Source: Candidatus Saccharimonadota bacterium (GTDB lineage: Bacteria; Patescibacteriota; Saccharimonadia; Saccharimonadales; UBA4665). From it: a DNA stretch of 64,000 nucleotides. The stretch is from positions 1 through 64,000 of the forward strand of contig JAICKC010000001.1 in NCBI GenBank assembly GCA_025928155.1, read 5' to 3'. The first letter of the stretch is position 1, and every line of letters begins with the position of its first letter. Of the stretch, positions 8,698 to 17,150 are shown in pieces. The position numbers were made by a program, and so were the translations under genes. The notes under the pieces were generated by a model. The model had not been told where the DNA came from. It saw only the letters and a list, made by a program, of their open reading frames with translations, and searched no databases.

Positions 8698-8731
8698 CTG
8701 CAGGCTTTCTTATGGTTAGTATAGCCTGCAG
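8698..8731. repeat. Inverted repeat in a divergent promoter region
   Basis: Perfect 9-bp arms CTGCAGGCT (8698-8706) and AGCCTGCAG (8723-8731), 16-nt loop, lying between the divergent starts at 8655 and 8782. TTATGGTTA also occurs twice nearby. It cannot be an end-of-gene terminator here, so an operator or a leader hairpin is more likely. Confidence 0.45.
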
Positions 8732-8781
8732 AATCACGGCCAGTAGTTTATAGTATTGTAAGCGTACGAGGGGAAGATCGC

Positions 8782-9381
8782 ATGAGTGAGAGAATCTCTG
8801 TCCAAGCTGCTGGTGGTCGCCGAGAATGCAAGCGGGCTTTGCTTATGGCGAGAGTCGACGAAGTCCTAAATCGCGGCGCCATCCAAGAGGCTGCTGATGC
8901 CACGCCAGCTTTACAATCTCCCAACGAAATCCGCGACACCGCGGCGAGCGCTTACCTTACTGAGAGAATCGTCTTCAACTCGGTAACGGCAGCCTGTGAT
9001 TTGTGTAAGGGTGGTGTGCGAGTGGATAGAAGTGGCACAGTCAAAGCCTTAGGATGCATCGTTTCAGGATGCTGTGAGCTGTTTTGGGCGGGGAGGTATC
9101 CCGAACACTATCAGGAGGCGGACGGGTCGCTGTCCGTGAGTGAGCTTCCTTGTGCCGGATTGGACTGTACTGCAGTGGTAGCTCTGAGCGAGGCGGACGG
9201 TATCGTGACTCCGGAGGTGGCCCGAGGTGGCTGCACTGTCGTAAGCAAGGGTCTGGGCTGGCGGAAGCGCGGAGAAGATGCGTTTACAGGGGCGCCTACC
9301 GTGAAGCCAGAGGCGGGGATGCCAGCGTTTGACGGTGTAGATGTCGGTGACCCGGCATTTGAGGGTGAGATAGGTTATTAG
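8782..9381 (+). CDS. Hypothetical cysteine-containing soluble protein
   Basis: A 199-residue protein with no signal peptide or membrane segment. Eight cysteines: C16, a CxxC pair at C72/C75, a GCxxxxCC cluster at C92/C97/C98, and C124/C129. The middle could bind a metal, but the spacing matches no zinc ribbon I know. The C-terminus is Gly/Asp/Glu-rich and probably flexible. AGGGGA sits 8 nt before the ATG, and TATAGT (8749-8754) may be the -10. Family not recognised. Confidence 0.6.
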   Translation: MSERISVQAAGGRRECKRALLMARVDEVLNRGAIQEAADATPALQSPNEIRDTAASAYLTERIVFNSVTAACDLCKGGVRVDRSGTVKALGCIVSGCCELFWAGRYPEHYQEADGSLSVSELPCAGLDCTAVVALSEADGIVTPEVARGGCTVVSKGLGWRKRGEDAFTGAPTVKPEAGMPAFDGVDVGDPAFEGEIGY

Positions 9382-9400
9382 TGGTTCGACTTGAGAGAAC

Positions 9401-10336
9401 CTAAGGGTTCAGTGTAGTGATCTGCAGGTCGGTGAAGTCGAAATTGGTGTAGTCGCCGCGTATACCGACGTTGCCGGCAGCGGTAATGGGTGTATAGGAG
9501 GCCGACCGGTAGTGCCCTGGCGTGGTACAGCTTGGCGACCAAGCAGGGTTGGTACCACCCCGGTCGGTACCACTGGCGATCGGCTGGGTAGCGCTCGCGG
9601 CAGTATCGTAAAGGTTGATAGTTACGGACTGGTTAGCATTGGTCTGGATGGTTATGGTGTACTTGCTCCAGACGCCGGGCGTAAAATCGTGCCGGGCGTA
9701 GCTGCCCAGCACGAAGTAGGTGCCGTCGTCGCTGCCGCCGCACGGCACTTTACGCTTGATAACCACTTGGCCGTCTGCGCGATTCAAGCTGACGTAATAG
9801 AGATTGAACGGGTTCTGGTATCTCAGCCAGGCGTGGATACCATACCAGCAGGTGTCGTCTGTATTGCAGCTAGTATTATGAATGTCGATATTCTGTTTGA
9901 GCGAAAGCGACACCTTGATATTGCCCGCGAAACTCTTAACGGTGTTTAGACGAAACACGTCTGAGTCGGTACAGTTGGTACTTAGAGCATTCGGGCCGTC
10001 GCAGGTATCGGGATTGCCGGTCCAGAAGACGTTGCCGTGGGCAAACAGTGAGCCGCTCGTCATGTCCCAGTCAGCTGAAATTACGGCATGGCCGTTGCCG
10101 TGGTTGAAGTGAGCAAACTCATTGGTGATGAGGCCATTTGTTGCGGGTGCGGTGTACGAAGCGAGTATAGCTGAAGTGGTGGGTGGCGGCGTGGCCTTGT
10201 GTTGGCTGGAGTGGTTGCGAGTTTGGGCTGCGGGCTTTGGTCGGTGGTGTATTGAGCTGCCCAGAAGGTAATACAGTAGCAACCCGCATACTACAATAAC
10301 AGCGCCTGCCGTTATAGCCCACCAACGACGCTTCAT
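9401..10336 (-). CDS. Membrane-anchored lectin/glucanase-like (ConA-fold) protein of the EPS operon
   Basis: A 311-residue protein with a membrane helix at about 7-26, a His/Pro/Thr-rich linker (to about 55) and a beta-rich domain with the feel of a concanavalin-like sandwich (segments such as WYGIHAWLRYQNPFNLYYVS and GVWSKYTITIQTNANQ). Six cysteines probably form disulfides outside the cell. Its ATG overlaps the stop of the deacetylase gene as ATGA, making it the third gene of the operon. A role in binding or retaining the secreted polysaccharide is an inference. A catalytic glutamate signature of GH16 is not evident. Confidence 0.7.
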   Translation of the reverse strand: MKRRWWAITAGAVIVVCGLLLYYLLGSSIHHRPKPAAQTRNHSSQHKATPPPTTSAILASYTAPATNGLITNEFAHFNHGNGHAVISADWDMTSGSLFAHGNVFWTGNPDTCDGPNALSTNCTDSDVFRLNTVKSFAGNIKVSLSLKQNIDIHNTSCNTDDTCWYGIHAWLRYQNPFNLYYVSLNRADGQVVIKRKVPCGGSDDGTYFVLGSYARHDFTPGVWSKYTITIQTNANQSVTINLYDTAASATQPIASGTDRGGTNPAWSPSCTTPGHYRSASYTPITAAGNVGIRGDYTNFDFTDLQITTLNP

Positions 10337-12009
10337 GAGGCTACAACACTAATGTCCTGTATGGTAAGGCTTGAAGGGTGTGTGGCGTCGTAGACCGAAA
10401 AGCCTATGCCACCACTTGGTGGCATAGCTGGATCGGTGACTTCGGTCAGCACCTCTCCATTCAGCAGACACTGGATAGTGTGGCCGTGCATGCGCACGCC
10501 AACGGTTTGCGGCTGGTTGACGGCTAAGCCGTCAAGGTCGCTCTCTTGCAGCGTAGTGAACGCACTACCCATGCTGCGGGTAACCGAGAAGTAATTGGCA
10601 CCGAAGTAGCAACCAATGCGATAATCGGCACCTTGTAGGCGCGCCAGCAGTCCGTAGCTGCTCCCTTGATTAAGCGTAACGCGGGCGGTCATAGTGTAGT
10701 CGCTCCAGCCGCTGCTGCCATCGAGTACGGCGCCGGCGCCAGTCTTATCCGTACCACTTGAGCCAATTGTGAGTGTTCCATTTTGTACATCCCCTTTACC
10801 CCAGGCGTACTCCCAGCCGCTGTTGGTCGCTAAGCGATCGTTGTACGGTAGTGGCTTAGCGTCGCCTTGGCCCAAAAATGCTACGAGCCCTTGTCCGTTG
10901 CTCCACAATCCTTGGGTGAGCTGGATGCGATACGCATAGAACTGGTTACTATTATAGTACTCTTGGCTCCGGTCGCGGCCCGGGTAGTACAACATCATGG
11001 CGGCTTTGAACAATCGCTTGGTAGCGGCGGTCAGGACGTTCGGCGCGTTGTGGTAGTTGCTGGAGTCGTTCTCGCCGATGTCGGCGAACGGGAATGCGAA
11101 CAGCGTTGCGGGCTTGCCGGTAAATTGCTCGACCTCGCGCTTGGCGGTCGCCATATCGTTGTAAACGCGGGCGGCGTACTCGGCATCGGTTTCCATGCGG
11201 TGCGAGGCAGACAACCAGAGCTTGTTGGGGTAGAACTCACCCTTCGTGCCATTACTGCTAATGGCGTAGTAGCTGTGGCCGATGTCAGTGTGGGGTTCCA
11301 AATCCCAGTGACCGCTACGCTGCATGGCGTGCAGCTCGATAGCCGATAGGTAGTAGTGTGAACCGGCGAAGTCTTCTATGTTGTATTTCGTGATAACGAA
11401 TTCTGTCGCCCGGAAGCCAAGCGCTGACAACACCGGGTCAACTGGGTAATAACTATCTTTGGTGCCATCGTCAAAAGTAATAAATACCGACTTTGCGGGC
11501 AGCCGTTTCTTGCCCGCGATGAAGTTGGCATAGTCATCGGCTGAGACAGTAGTGTAGCCGGCTTTTTTGAGCGCAAACATCTGGTGCTTGAAGTCGCCAG
11601 GTGTCACATTATATACATCCTTGTCGGTGGCGACGCGGTGATAGAGCAATACCGGCACGGATGTGGCGTAGCCGGCTGGCATCGGTGCAGCCGATACGCG
11701 GTCGGTAAACATGGCATCGCGTACAGCATCGGGACGCGATTCACCGATATAGCGGTTGTAGTCATAGCGGACTCTGTACGTTTCGAAGAAATTGCCGATA
11801 GTTCTGGTGTTATCGAGATTGTAGCTGTAGAGCCAATAGGCGCCGCCGTATATCAGGCCGCAAACGGCCAGTGACAGTGCGACGTAAGCAGCACGGTGCA
11901 CGTACATACGCGTGCGTAAACCGTGCGGCCGCCGGGTGTACAGCCAGCGTGCGCCAAGCTGCAGGTAGGACGGATGGTGGGCGCCAGACGGTACATTCCA
12001 GAGCTTCAT
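10333..12009 (-). CDS. Polysaccharide deacetylase (CE4, PgaB/IcaB-type) with C-terminal lectin-like domain
   Basis: A 558-residue protein. Order: membrane helix (about 39-61), CE4/NodB domain (about 117-370), ConA-like beta domain (about 395-558). In the CE4 domain VPVLLYHRV opens the fold, TFDDG gives the metal/base aspartates D180/D181, and LEPHTDIGHS gives H240 and H245 spaced H-x4-H. That spacing is known from PgaB and IcaB rather than the H-x3-H of chitin deacetylases. The ATG at 12009 overlaps the stop of the glycosyltransferase gene (ATGA). It probably removes acetyl groups from a poly-N-acetylglucosamine-like polymer outside the membrane. Confidence 0.85.
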   Translation of the reverse strand: MKLWNVPSGAHHPSYLQLGARWLYTRRPHGLRTRMYVHRAAYVALSLAVCGLIYGGAYWLYSYNLDNTRTIGNFFETYRVRYDYNRYIGESRPDAVRDAMFTDRVSAAPMPAGYATSVPVLLYHRVATDKDVYNVTPGDFKHQMFALKKAGYTTVSADDYANFIAGKKRLPAKSVFITFDDGTKDSYYPVDPVLSALGFRATEFVITKYNIEDFAGSHYYLSAIELHAMQRSGHWDLEPHTDIGHSYYAISSNGTKGEFYPNKLWLSASHRMETDAEYAARVYNDMATAKREVEQFTGKPATLFAFPFADIGENDSSNYHNAPNVLTAATKRLFKAAMMLYYPGRDRSQEYYNSNQFYAYRIQLTQGLWSNGQGLVAFLGQGDAKPLPYNDRLATNSGWEYAWGKGDVQNGTLTIGSSGTDKTGAGAVLDGSSGWSDYTMTARVTLNQGSSYGLLARLQGADYRIGCYFGANYFSVTRSMGSAFTTLQESDLDGLAVNQPQTVGVRMHGHTIQCLLNGEVLTEVTDPAMPPSGGIGFSVYDATHPSSLTIQDISVVAS

Positions 12010-13391
12010 CGGGTGACCCACTTGCGGTTTTGGATAGTCGCTATGGCATAGAAAAATACAAAAGACAGGAAGATGCTGTTGAACACAGTCCAGAGGAATA
12101 GGTATGGCCAATATTTATTGCTGCGCGAGGAAAATTTGTAAAATACAGTGATGATGGCGGCCAGCAGCAATGCTCCGAACAGATAGTACAGCGGCAGAAT
12201 GTGGCGGACGGCCGGAGAGTACAGCATAGCGCGGACGGCGACGAAGGGCGTGAGCATGCTGACAAGGGTCAGCGGAAAGAAATACGTAAAGGCAATGAAC
12301 GGCCGTTTGCGCCAAATAAATTTACTGGCGAAATAGGCGTTGATGACCCAGCTTTTTTTCCAGCGTGTCTGCTGCTTGAGGAACTGGCGGAGATTGTCGG
12401 GGCAAATGGTATAGGCCTGCACTAAGTCGGTGTAGATGGTCTTGTGGTCAGTCTTGATGAGCCAGTTGGTCAGCGCCCGGTCATCCCCCCAGGTTACTGG
12501 TTGGCCCAGGAAGCGCTCGCCAAGCCAATCATCCATGATAGGCAGGACCGCGCTCTTGCGGTAAGCGGACGAGCAGCCACTGCAACAGAAGACTGACATA
12601 AAGACCGACTCGGCTGCCTTCAGGATGCGGAATGACATAAAGTAGTACGCTGCCTGCATCTTAGTGAGCAGGTTTTGGTCAGCGTTGCTTGGGTCAGCGT
12701 GGGCACAGACGGCGGCGATTTCGGGGTGCGCGAACGGCTTGATGAGGTTGCGGAAGGTGCTCGGTTCGATGTAGCTGTCGCTGTCGAGTTGGATAACGAT
12801 TTCGCCGCGAGCCCGGCGGAAGCCTTCAACCATGCCCGGGCGCTTGCCGCGATTGACTTTCCACGAAACTATCGTCAGGCGCTTCTCGTATTCCTTTTTA
12901 AGTGTACGCACTATGTCTTCGGTGCCGTCGGTGCCACCATCGTTAATGAAGACGACGTCGAGCTTATCGGCCGGATAATCGGCCGCGAAACACATACGTA
13001 TGGTGTTTTCGATGGCCTCCTCCTCGTTCTTACATGGAATCACGAAGGTTACGAGTGGCTCGTACGCCTCCTCTTGTCTTGCTGCCAGGATGTTGTCGGC
13101 GTGTCGCATGACTTTGTTGATGGAGTTGCGGTACAACGTGGCGGCCAGTACGCGGGTGAGCTCAAAAGTAGTGACGAATACCGAATACGCAATCAGCCAC
13201 TGGTTCTCGTGGTTGGCGTAAAGCGTTTTGGCTTTGATGGCGGCTAGGATGAGCAGAAGTGTGATGCCGACTAGGAGGAGGAAACCGTAATAGCTGAAAG
13301 CACTCAAGAAGTTTCGGAAGCGCTCAAAACGACGCAATACGGCATCGTCTGCCGGCTCACTAAGCACATTCTCTGCTGCACCTTGCTGCAC
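12006..13391 (-). CDS. Processive membrane glycosyltransferase GT2 (PgaC/IcaA/NodC-like)
   Basis: A 461-residue polysaccharide synthase. Two N-terminal helices (about 33-53, 66-88), a GT-A domain with VIPCKNEEE (118-125), DGGTDGT, D203/D205 in QLDSDS, GDDRAL (302-307) and the processivity motif QQTRW (340-344), then several C-terminal helices. These features define the cellulose/chitin/hyaluronan/PNAG synthase group. GTG start with AGGAG 7 nt upstream. The translationally overlapping deacetylase downstream points to an N-acetylated hexosamine polymer, hence PNAG- or chitin-like rather than cellulose (inference). Confidence 0.87.
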   Translation of the reverse strand: MQQGAAENVLSEPADDAVLRRFERFRNFLSAFSYYGFLLLVGITLLLILAAIKAKTLYANHENQWLIAYSVFVTTFELTRVLAATLYRNSINKVMRHADNILAARQEEAYEPLVTFVIPCKNEEEAIENTIRMCFAADYPADKLDVVFINDGGTDGTEDIVRTLKKEYEKRLTIVSWKVNRGKRPGMVEGFRRARGEIVIQLDSDSYIEPSTFRNLIKPFAHPEIAAVCAHADPSNADQNLLTKMQAAYYFMSFRILKAAESVFMSVFCCSGCSSAYRKSAVLPIMDDWLGERFLGQPVTWGDDRALTNWLIKTDHKTIYTDLVQAYTICPDNLRQFLKQQTRWKKSWVINAYFASKFIWRKRPFIAFTYFFPLTLVSMLTPFVAVRAMLYSPAVRHILPLYYLFGALLLAAIITVFYKFSSRSNKYWPYLFLWTVFNSIFLSFVFFYAIATIQNRKWVTR

Positions 13392-13432
13392 TGCCCGTCT
13401 CCTGATTTATCTGCCACCCGGTATGATTCAGT

Positions 13433-13459
13433 ATTGTAGACGTACCTTAAGAACGTCTA
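13433..13459 (-). promoter_or_regulatory. Palindromic operator candidate over the EPS operon -10 box
   Basis: A 23-bp imperfect palindrome spans 13437-13459: arms TAGACGT and ACGTCTA are perfect and the centre contains CTTAAG. On the minus strand a TACAAT (13433-13438) overlaps one arm and lies about 40 nt before the GTG start of the synthase. The layout suits a repressor or dimeric regulator of the polysaccharide operon. No good -35 is seen. Confidence 0.45.
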
Positions 13460-13536
13460 TATTATTTGATAGATTACCATAAAAACTACTTAGATGCAAG
13501 TGTTTACTAATCTTTGTCTTTGGCTTTCGCGTGGCT

Positions 13537-14091
13537 CTATCCGGCGAGCAGCGATTCTACCTTTGCGGTAACACGCGGGATCTGGTCCTTCGCCCAGTAG
13601 CTTGTGGCATCTCCACCGCTATCCGCTTCAAGCAGCTCCCGATATTCACTCCATGAAATCCAGCGATACGCTTCAACTTCCTGTCCGTTCGGCTTCGGTT
13701 CTTGATCAGTGAATGCAACGTAGATCGGACAGAATTCATGTTCGATGATCCCCTTGTAAGGTGGCGTCTTGTACACGTATTTGGGCAGCACACATGTCAG
13801 GTTATCGAGTTTTATAATGCCGAGTTCGTACTGGGCACGACGGTGAATTGCTGCTTCTATGGCTTCGCCGGGCATCGGGTGGCCGCAGACGCTATTCGTC
13901 CAAACGTCCGGCCAGACCTTTTTTACGTGCGCTCTTTGCGTTATAAGGAATTGCTTGGTGGCCGAGTTAAAAATGTAGCAAGAAAAGGCCAGGTGCAGCT
14001 TGGTGTCCGCCGTATGGCTGGCGAGCTTCGGGCCGGTCTCACCGGTCGGCTTGCCGTCTTTGTCTACAAAAATAATCTGTTCGTCGTTCAT
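13537..14091 (-). CDS. idi: Isopentenyl-diphosphate delta-isomerase, type I
   Basis: A 184-residue enzyme of usual length that interconverts isopentenyl and dimethylallyl diphosphate. It has the Nudix-like fold with LHLAFSCYIFN (33-43), the catalytic-cysteine segment WTNSVCGHP (64-72) and EHEFCPIY with the catalytic glutamate. TACAAT lies 13 nt before the ATG. No other isoprenoid gene is in the window; in CPR the isomerase can occur without a full MEP or mevalonate pathway, suggesting use of imported precursors (inference). Confidence 0.92.
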   Translation of the reverse strand: MNDEQIIFVDKDGKPTGETGPKLASHTADTKLHLAFSCYIFNSATKQFLITQRAHVKKVWPDVWTNSVCGHPMPGEAIEAAIHRRAQYELGIIKLDNLTCVLPKYVYKTPPYKGIIEHEFCPIYVAFTDQEPKPNGQEVEAYRWISWSEYRELLEADSGGDATSYWAKDQIPRVTAKVESLLAG

Positions 14092-14252
14092 CTCGGTGAA
14101 AACTATTGTATCAAATAAAAAAGAGACTTCTTAAGAGAGGGCTTACTTTGCGCTTGGCTCACTCTGACGTCTCGCGTTGAGGCAGAGACTGGAGAAGCGT
14201 ATGAGTCTAGGAGAGGTTCGGACAGCTACCCCTTAAAGCTAGACAGGAGTAG

Positions 14253-14909
14253 CTATGGCGTATCGGTTAAATGGGACAGTATCTTACCGACCTCAAAAAT
14301 ATCCTTTGCCATAAAGTCAGGCCGTGCTTTCTTGAGACTCTCTATTGTTCCAAACCCGTGGGTAATTGCAATGGTTGCAAGCGCATGGGCGTTTCTCCCA
14401 GCTCCGATGTCAAAAGCGGTATCCCCTATCATGACTGTTTCCTCAGGAGCGGTGTTACATTCACGGCATGCGAGCAAAAAGCCTTCAGGGTCAGGTTTAG
14501 GTTTTGTGATGCGTTCATGATGCACGACGCTTGTGAAGTACTCCGCAAGGCCATGCTGCCTCAGTACGTCGTGTACTTTCGAACCACCGCCTGTGAGTAT
14601 TGCCAATTTCACACCCTGAGACTTCAGGTCTTGCAACAATTCCTCTACACCAGCAAACGCTTCTGAGTTCATGGTGTTGGCAGCTACGAACGTATTATTC
14701 GTTTCGAGCAGTGTCTGTATGTCTTGGTCCGGATAAAAATGCTTGAAAATGTCAGGTAATGCCTTACCTAGCTGCGCGCGCACCTCGCTCGCAGTAGGAA
14801 CCCACAAATCCTGAGTCTCGGCAACATGTTTATATGCGGATACTATCAACTCAAATGTATCAAAGAGGGTACCGTCGGCATCGAATACTACTGCCTCACA
14901 CTTTTGCAT
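14253..14909 (-). CDS. HAD-superfamily phosphatase (phosphoglycolate phosphatase/PpaX-like)
   Basis: A 218-residue HAD hydrolase. Motif I FDADGTLFD (9-17, nucleophile D10, acid D12), motif II around LAILTGGG, motif III lysine in ITKPKPDPEGF, and motif IV GDTAFDIGAG are all present, with a helical cap domain after motif I. Substrate unknown; similar proteins act on phosphoglycolate, pyrophosphate or sugar phosphates. TATACT (14920-14925) is 10 nt before the ATG. This gene and the next (15066-16118) look more A/T-rich than most neighbours. Confidence 0.88.
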   Translation of the reverse strand: MQKCEAVVFDADGTLFDTFELIVSAYKHVAETQDLWVPTASEVRAQLGKALPDIFKHFYPDQDIQTLLETNNTFVAANTMNSEAFAGVEELLQDLKSQGVKLAILTGGGSKVHDVLRQHGLAEYFTSVVHHERITKPKPDPEGFLLACRECNTAPEETVMIGDTAFDIGAGRNAHALATIAITHGFGTIESLKKARPDFMAKDIFEVGKILSHLTDTP

Positions 14910-15065
14910 AACAGTGGAAAGTATATCAAATAAAAGAAAACCCCGGGGGCTCCATACGAATTATGATCCTAATACGACACTTGGGTGAGCTCTGTGGTCT
15001 AGAATCTTTTCGCTGACTATTCGGTAAACTTAATAATACTTTGAGTAATGTGTGATAATTGTGCT

Positions 15066-16118
15066 ATGAAAGTAAAATCGTATGCCGCACCCGCAATAGA
15101 TAAACCGCTTGAGTATTATGAGTTTGATCGCCGTGAACCAACTGCTCATGATGTGGAACTAGCAGTTCAATTCTGCGGTATATGCCATAGTGACATCCAT
15201 ACAGCTCGTGGTGACTGGGGTGAAGTGGAATATCCTTGTGTACCAGGACACGAAATCGTAGGAGTTGTTACTCGTGTCGGTAAGGCTGTCGCTAGGTTTA
15301 AACCCGGTGATCGAGTGGGCGTCGGTTGCATGGTTAATAGCTGCGGTAAATGCGAAGCATGTAAACGGGGCTACGAAAATAGTTGTTTCGAGGAAACCGT
15401 CTGGACGTATAGCTCGAAAGACCCCGTTGATGGCACTGACACGAAAGGTGGCTACTCGACAGTTATGGTTGCGCCAGAGCACTTTGTGCTGCCCTTGCCA
15501 GAATCGTTAGATATGGCATCTGCCGCACCGCTGCTTTGTGCGGGTATAACTACCTATTCGCCGCTGAGACACTGGAACGTCAGTAAAGGTTCAAAGGTGG
15601 GTATAGTCGGGCTTGGTGGCCTTGGACACATGGGTGTCAAGTATGCTAAAGCATTCGGTGCGGAGGTTTGGGTAATAACCTCTTCGTCCGAAAAAATAGA
15701 AACCGCGAAACTTTATGGTGCTGACGGTGTGGTAGTTTCAACGTCCGAAAAAGACATGAAGAACGCCGCACACAAGTTTGACTTTTTACTTGACACAATC
15801 CCCAAGGCGCATGCCCTGACTCCATATATGCAACTTCTCAATGTGCACGGTACTATTTGTCTCGTCGGACCAATTGAACCAATGCCTGGTTTTCATTCCG
15901 GTGTTGTTATCGATGGACAGAAATCCATTGCCGGTTCGGGCATAGGCGGCATAAAAGAAACTCAAGAAATGCTCGAATATAGTGCGGAACATAACATACT
16001 GCCTGAAGTTGAGGTGATTGATATCAAAGATATTAACAAGGCGTGGGATGCATTGCAGCATAAGCAGATGTCTAAGCGTTATGTAATCGACATGAAAAAA
16101 TCTTTCCCGTCAGCATAA
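15066..16118 (+). CDS. Zinc-dependent NAD(P) alcohol dehydrogenase (cinnamyl/YahK type)
   Basis: A 350-residue medium-chain dehydrogenase. Catalytic zinc ligands C40 (GICHSD), H62 (PGHE) and C158 (LLCAG); structural zinc ligands C93, C96, C99, C107; Rossmann motif GLGGLGHMG (182-190). It should oxidise or reduce primary alcohols/aldehydes. The ATG at 15066 is preferred to one at 15048: an extended -10 (TGT plus GATAAT, 15051-15059) ends 6 nt before it and the family N-terminus begins at MKVKSYAA. A terminator follows at 16140-16172. The gene is relatively A/T-rich. Confidence 0.9.
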   Translation: MKVKSYAAPAIDKPLEYYEFDRREPTAHDVELAVQFCGICHSDIHTARGDWGEVEYPCVPGHEIVGVVTRVGKAVARFKPGDRVGVGCMVNSCGKCEACKRGYENSCFEETVWTYSSKDPVDGTDTKGGYSTVMVAPEHFVLPLPESLDMASAAPLLCAGITTYSPLRHWNVSKGSKVGIVGLGGLGHMGVKYAKAFGAEVWVITSSSEKIETAKLYGADGVVVSTSEKDMKNAAHKFDFLLDTIPKAHALTPYMQLLNVHGTICLVGPIEPMPGFHSGVVIDGQKSIAGSGIGGIKETQEMLEYSAEHNILPEVEVIDIKDINKAWDALQHKQMSKRYVIDMKKSFPSA

Positions 16119-16139
16119 CAGGAGGTCATTTTAATATAA

Positions 16140-16172
16140 AAAATCCAGCAGCGTAAATACTTACTGGATTTT
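16140..16172 (+). terminator. Intrinsic terminator after the alcohol dehydrogenase
   Basis: 9-bp stem AAAATCCAG (16140-16148) with CTGGATTTT (16164-16172), 15-nt loop, then GTTTC. Symmetric A/T flanks mean it may also act on transcripts coming from the tRNA side. Confidence 0.7.
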
Positions 16173-16190
16173 GTTTCAACTTTCTGATAT

Positions 16191-16265
16191 TGGCTAGGGC
16201 GGAGGGATTCGAACCCCCGAATGCCAGGACCAAAACCTGGTGCCTTACCGCTTGGCGACGCCCTA
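16191..16265 (-). tRNA. tRNA-Gln (anticodon TTG), CCA encoded
   Basis: Cloverleaf on the minus strand: acceptor stem TAGGGCG with CGCCCTA, D-arm with AGCGGTAAG, anticodon stem CCAGG/CCTGG around loop TTTTGGT giving TTG, T-loop TTCGAAT, discriminator G and a genomic CCA (16191-16193). It closely resembles bacterial tRNA-Gln. It stands alone between two protein genes. Confidence 0.97.
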
Positions 16266-16310
16266 TAGCTTCGCCCGATTATACAAGAGATCCAGCGAAT
16301 ACACCAGGGG

Positions 16311-17093
16311 TCACGGGGCGGCTTTGTAGACGGTACCGCCGGTGACGCCGAAGAAATCTTCGAGGGTTTCGATATCTTGCTGGTGCATCTCGCTGCTCAA
16401 GTCAGTGCCGACGTAGCGGAAGTGCCACGGTTCGTATTCGTAGCCGGTGACAGTGACCTTGTCAGCTGGATAGCGCAAAATGAAGCCGTAGCGGTAGGCG
16501 TTGGCGGCCAGCCACTGCCCTTCCGGTGTGGTGCCGAAGCAGGCTTCGAGCGCGCATTTGCCGCTTGCGGCGCCGATGTCAACCGCTAGGCCCGTCTGGT
16601 GCTCACTGTAGCCGGGGCGGGCACTTTCCTGGTCGGCCGTAGCTTGTCCACTCCTCGTCACATACCGGCTGTAAACGGTTTGTTGGTATGTGTAGCTGCG
16701 GTAGCCGGAAACGACTTCCAGATTAAGCCCGGCCTGTTTGGCGGCAGCGAATAGCTGGGTAACGGCGCTGGCCGTAGCGACGCGCATTTGCATATTGTCG
16801 GCGCCGGGGCTGACGAGTGGTACGCTGGGAACGGTCAGGTCAGCCGGCACGTAGTTGACGGGCTGTAGTGGGTGCTGTTTGTTGGCGACTACCCACAGGC
16901 TGGTGGGGTCAGTCAGCGAGTATTTAGTTTTGTTGAAGCCGTCGCTGTTTTTGGCCGGTGGAGTTGTCGTTGAATTGCTGTTCTGTACGGGGTTGCTCAC
17001 ATAGCTCTGTCGGTGCGCGATACGCCACCAAGTCCCGCCGCCGGCAAGCAGGGCCAAAACAACCACGGATATGGCAACAGCTTTTATACGCAT
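16311..17093 (-). CDS. D-alanyl-D-alanine carboxypeptidase, VanY family
   Basis: A 260-residue enzyme with an N-terminal membrane helix (5-22), a Ser/Thr/Pro linker, and a VanY/peptidase M15 domain (about 88-250). Landmarks: SGYRSY (129-134), zinc ligands H165 and D172 in SEHQTGLAVDI, catalytic E221 and ligand H224 in EPWHFRYVG. It trims the terminal D-Ala from peptidoglycan stem peptides outside the membrane. The ATG at 17093 follows TATACT (17102-17107) by 8 nt. The divergent neighbour starts at 17151. Confidence 0.92.
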   Translation of the reverse strand: MRIKAVAISVVVLALLAGGGTWWRIAHRQSYVSNPVQNSNSTTTPPAKNSDGFNKTKYSLTDPTSLWVVANKQHPLQPVNYVPADLTVPSVPLVSPGADNMQMRVATASAVTQLFAAAKQAGLNLEVVSGYRSYTYQQTVYSRYVTRSGQATADQESARPGYSEHQTGLAVDIGAASGKCALEACFGTTPEGQWLAANAYRYGFILRYPADKVTVTGYEYEPWHFRYVGTDLSSEMHQQDIETLEDFFGVTGGTVYKAAP

Positions 17094-17150
17094 TCTCTTC
17101 CAGTATATCTTGTCGCCTTGCCGCGACCTAACGTATAGTATGTAGTAACC

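Noticed and set aside
12006-12009. UGA recoded as glycine, as in Gracilibacteria/Absconditabacteria
   Set aside because: Several genes end at UGA exactly where the next begins (ATGA overlaps) and no family alignment requires read-through.
16120-16140. Small gene after the alcohol dehydrogenase suggested by AGGAGGT
   Set aside because: No standard start codon follows before the terminator stem at 16140.
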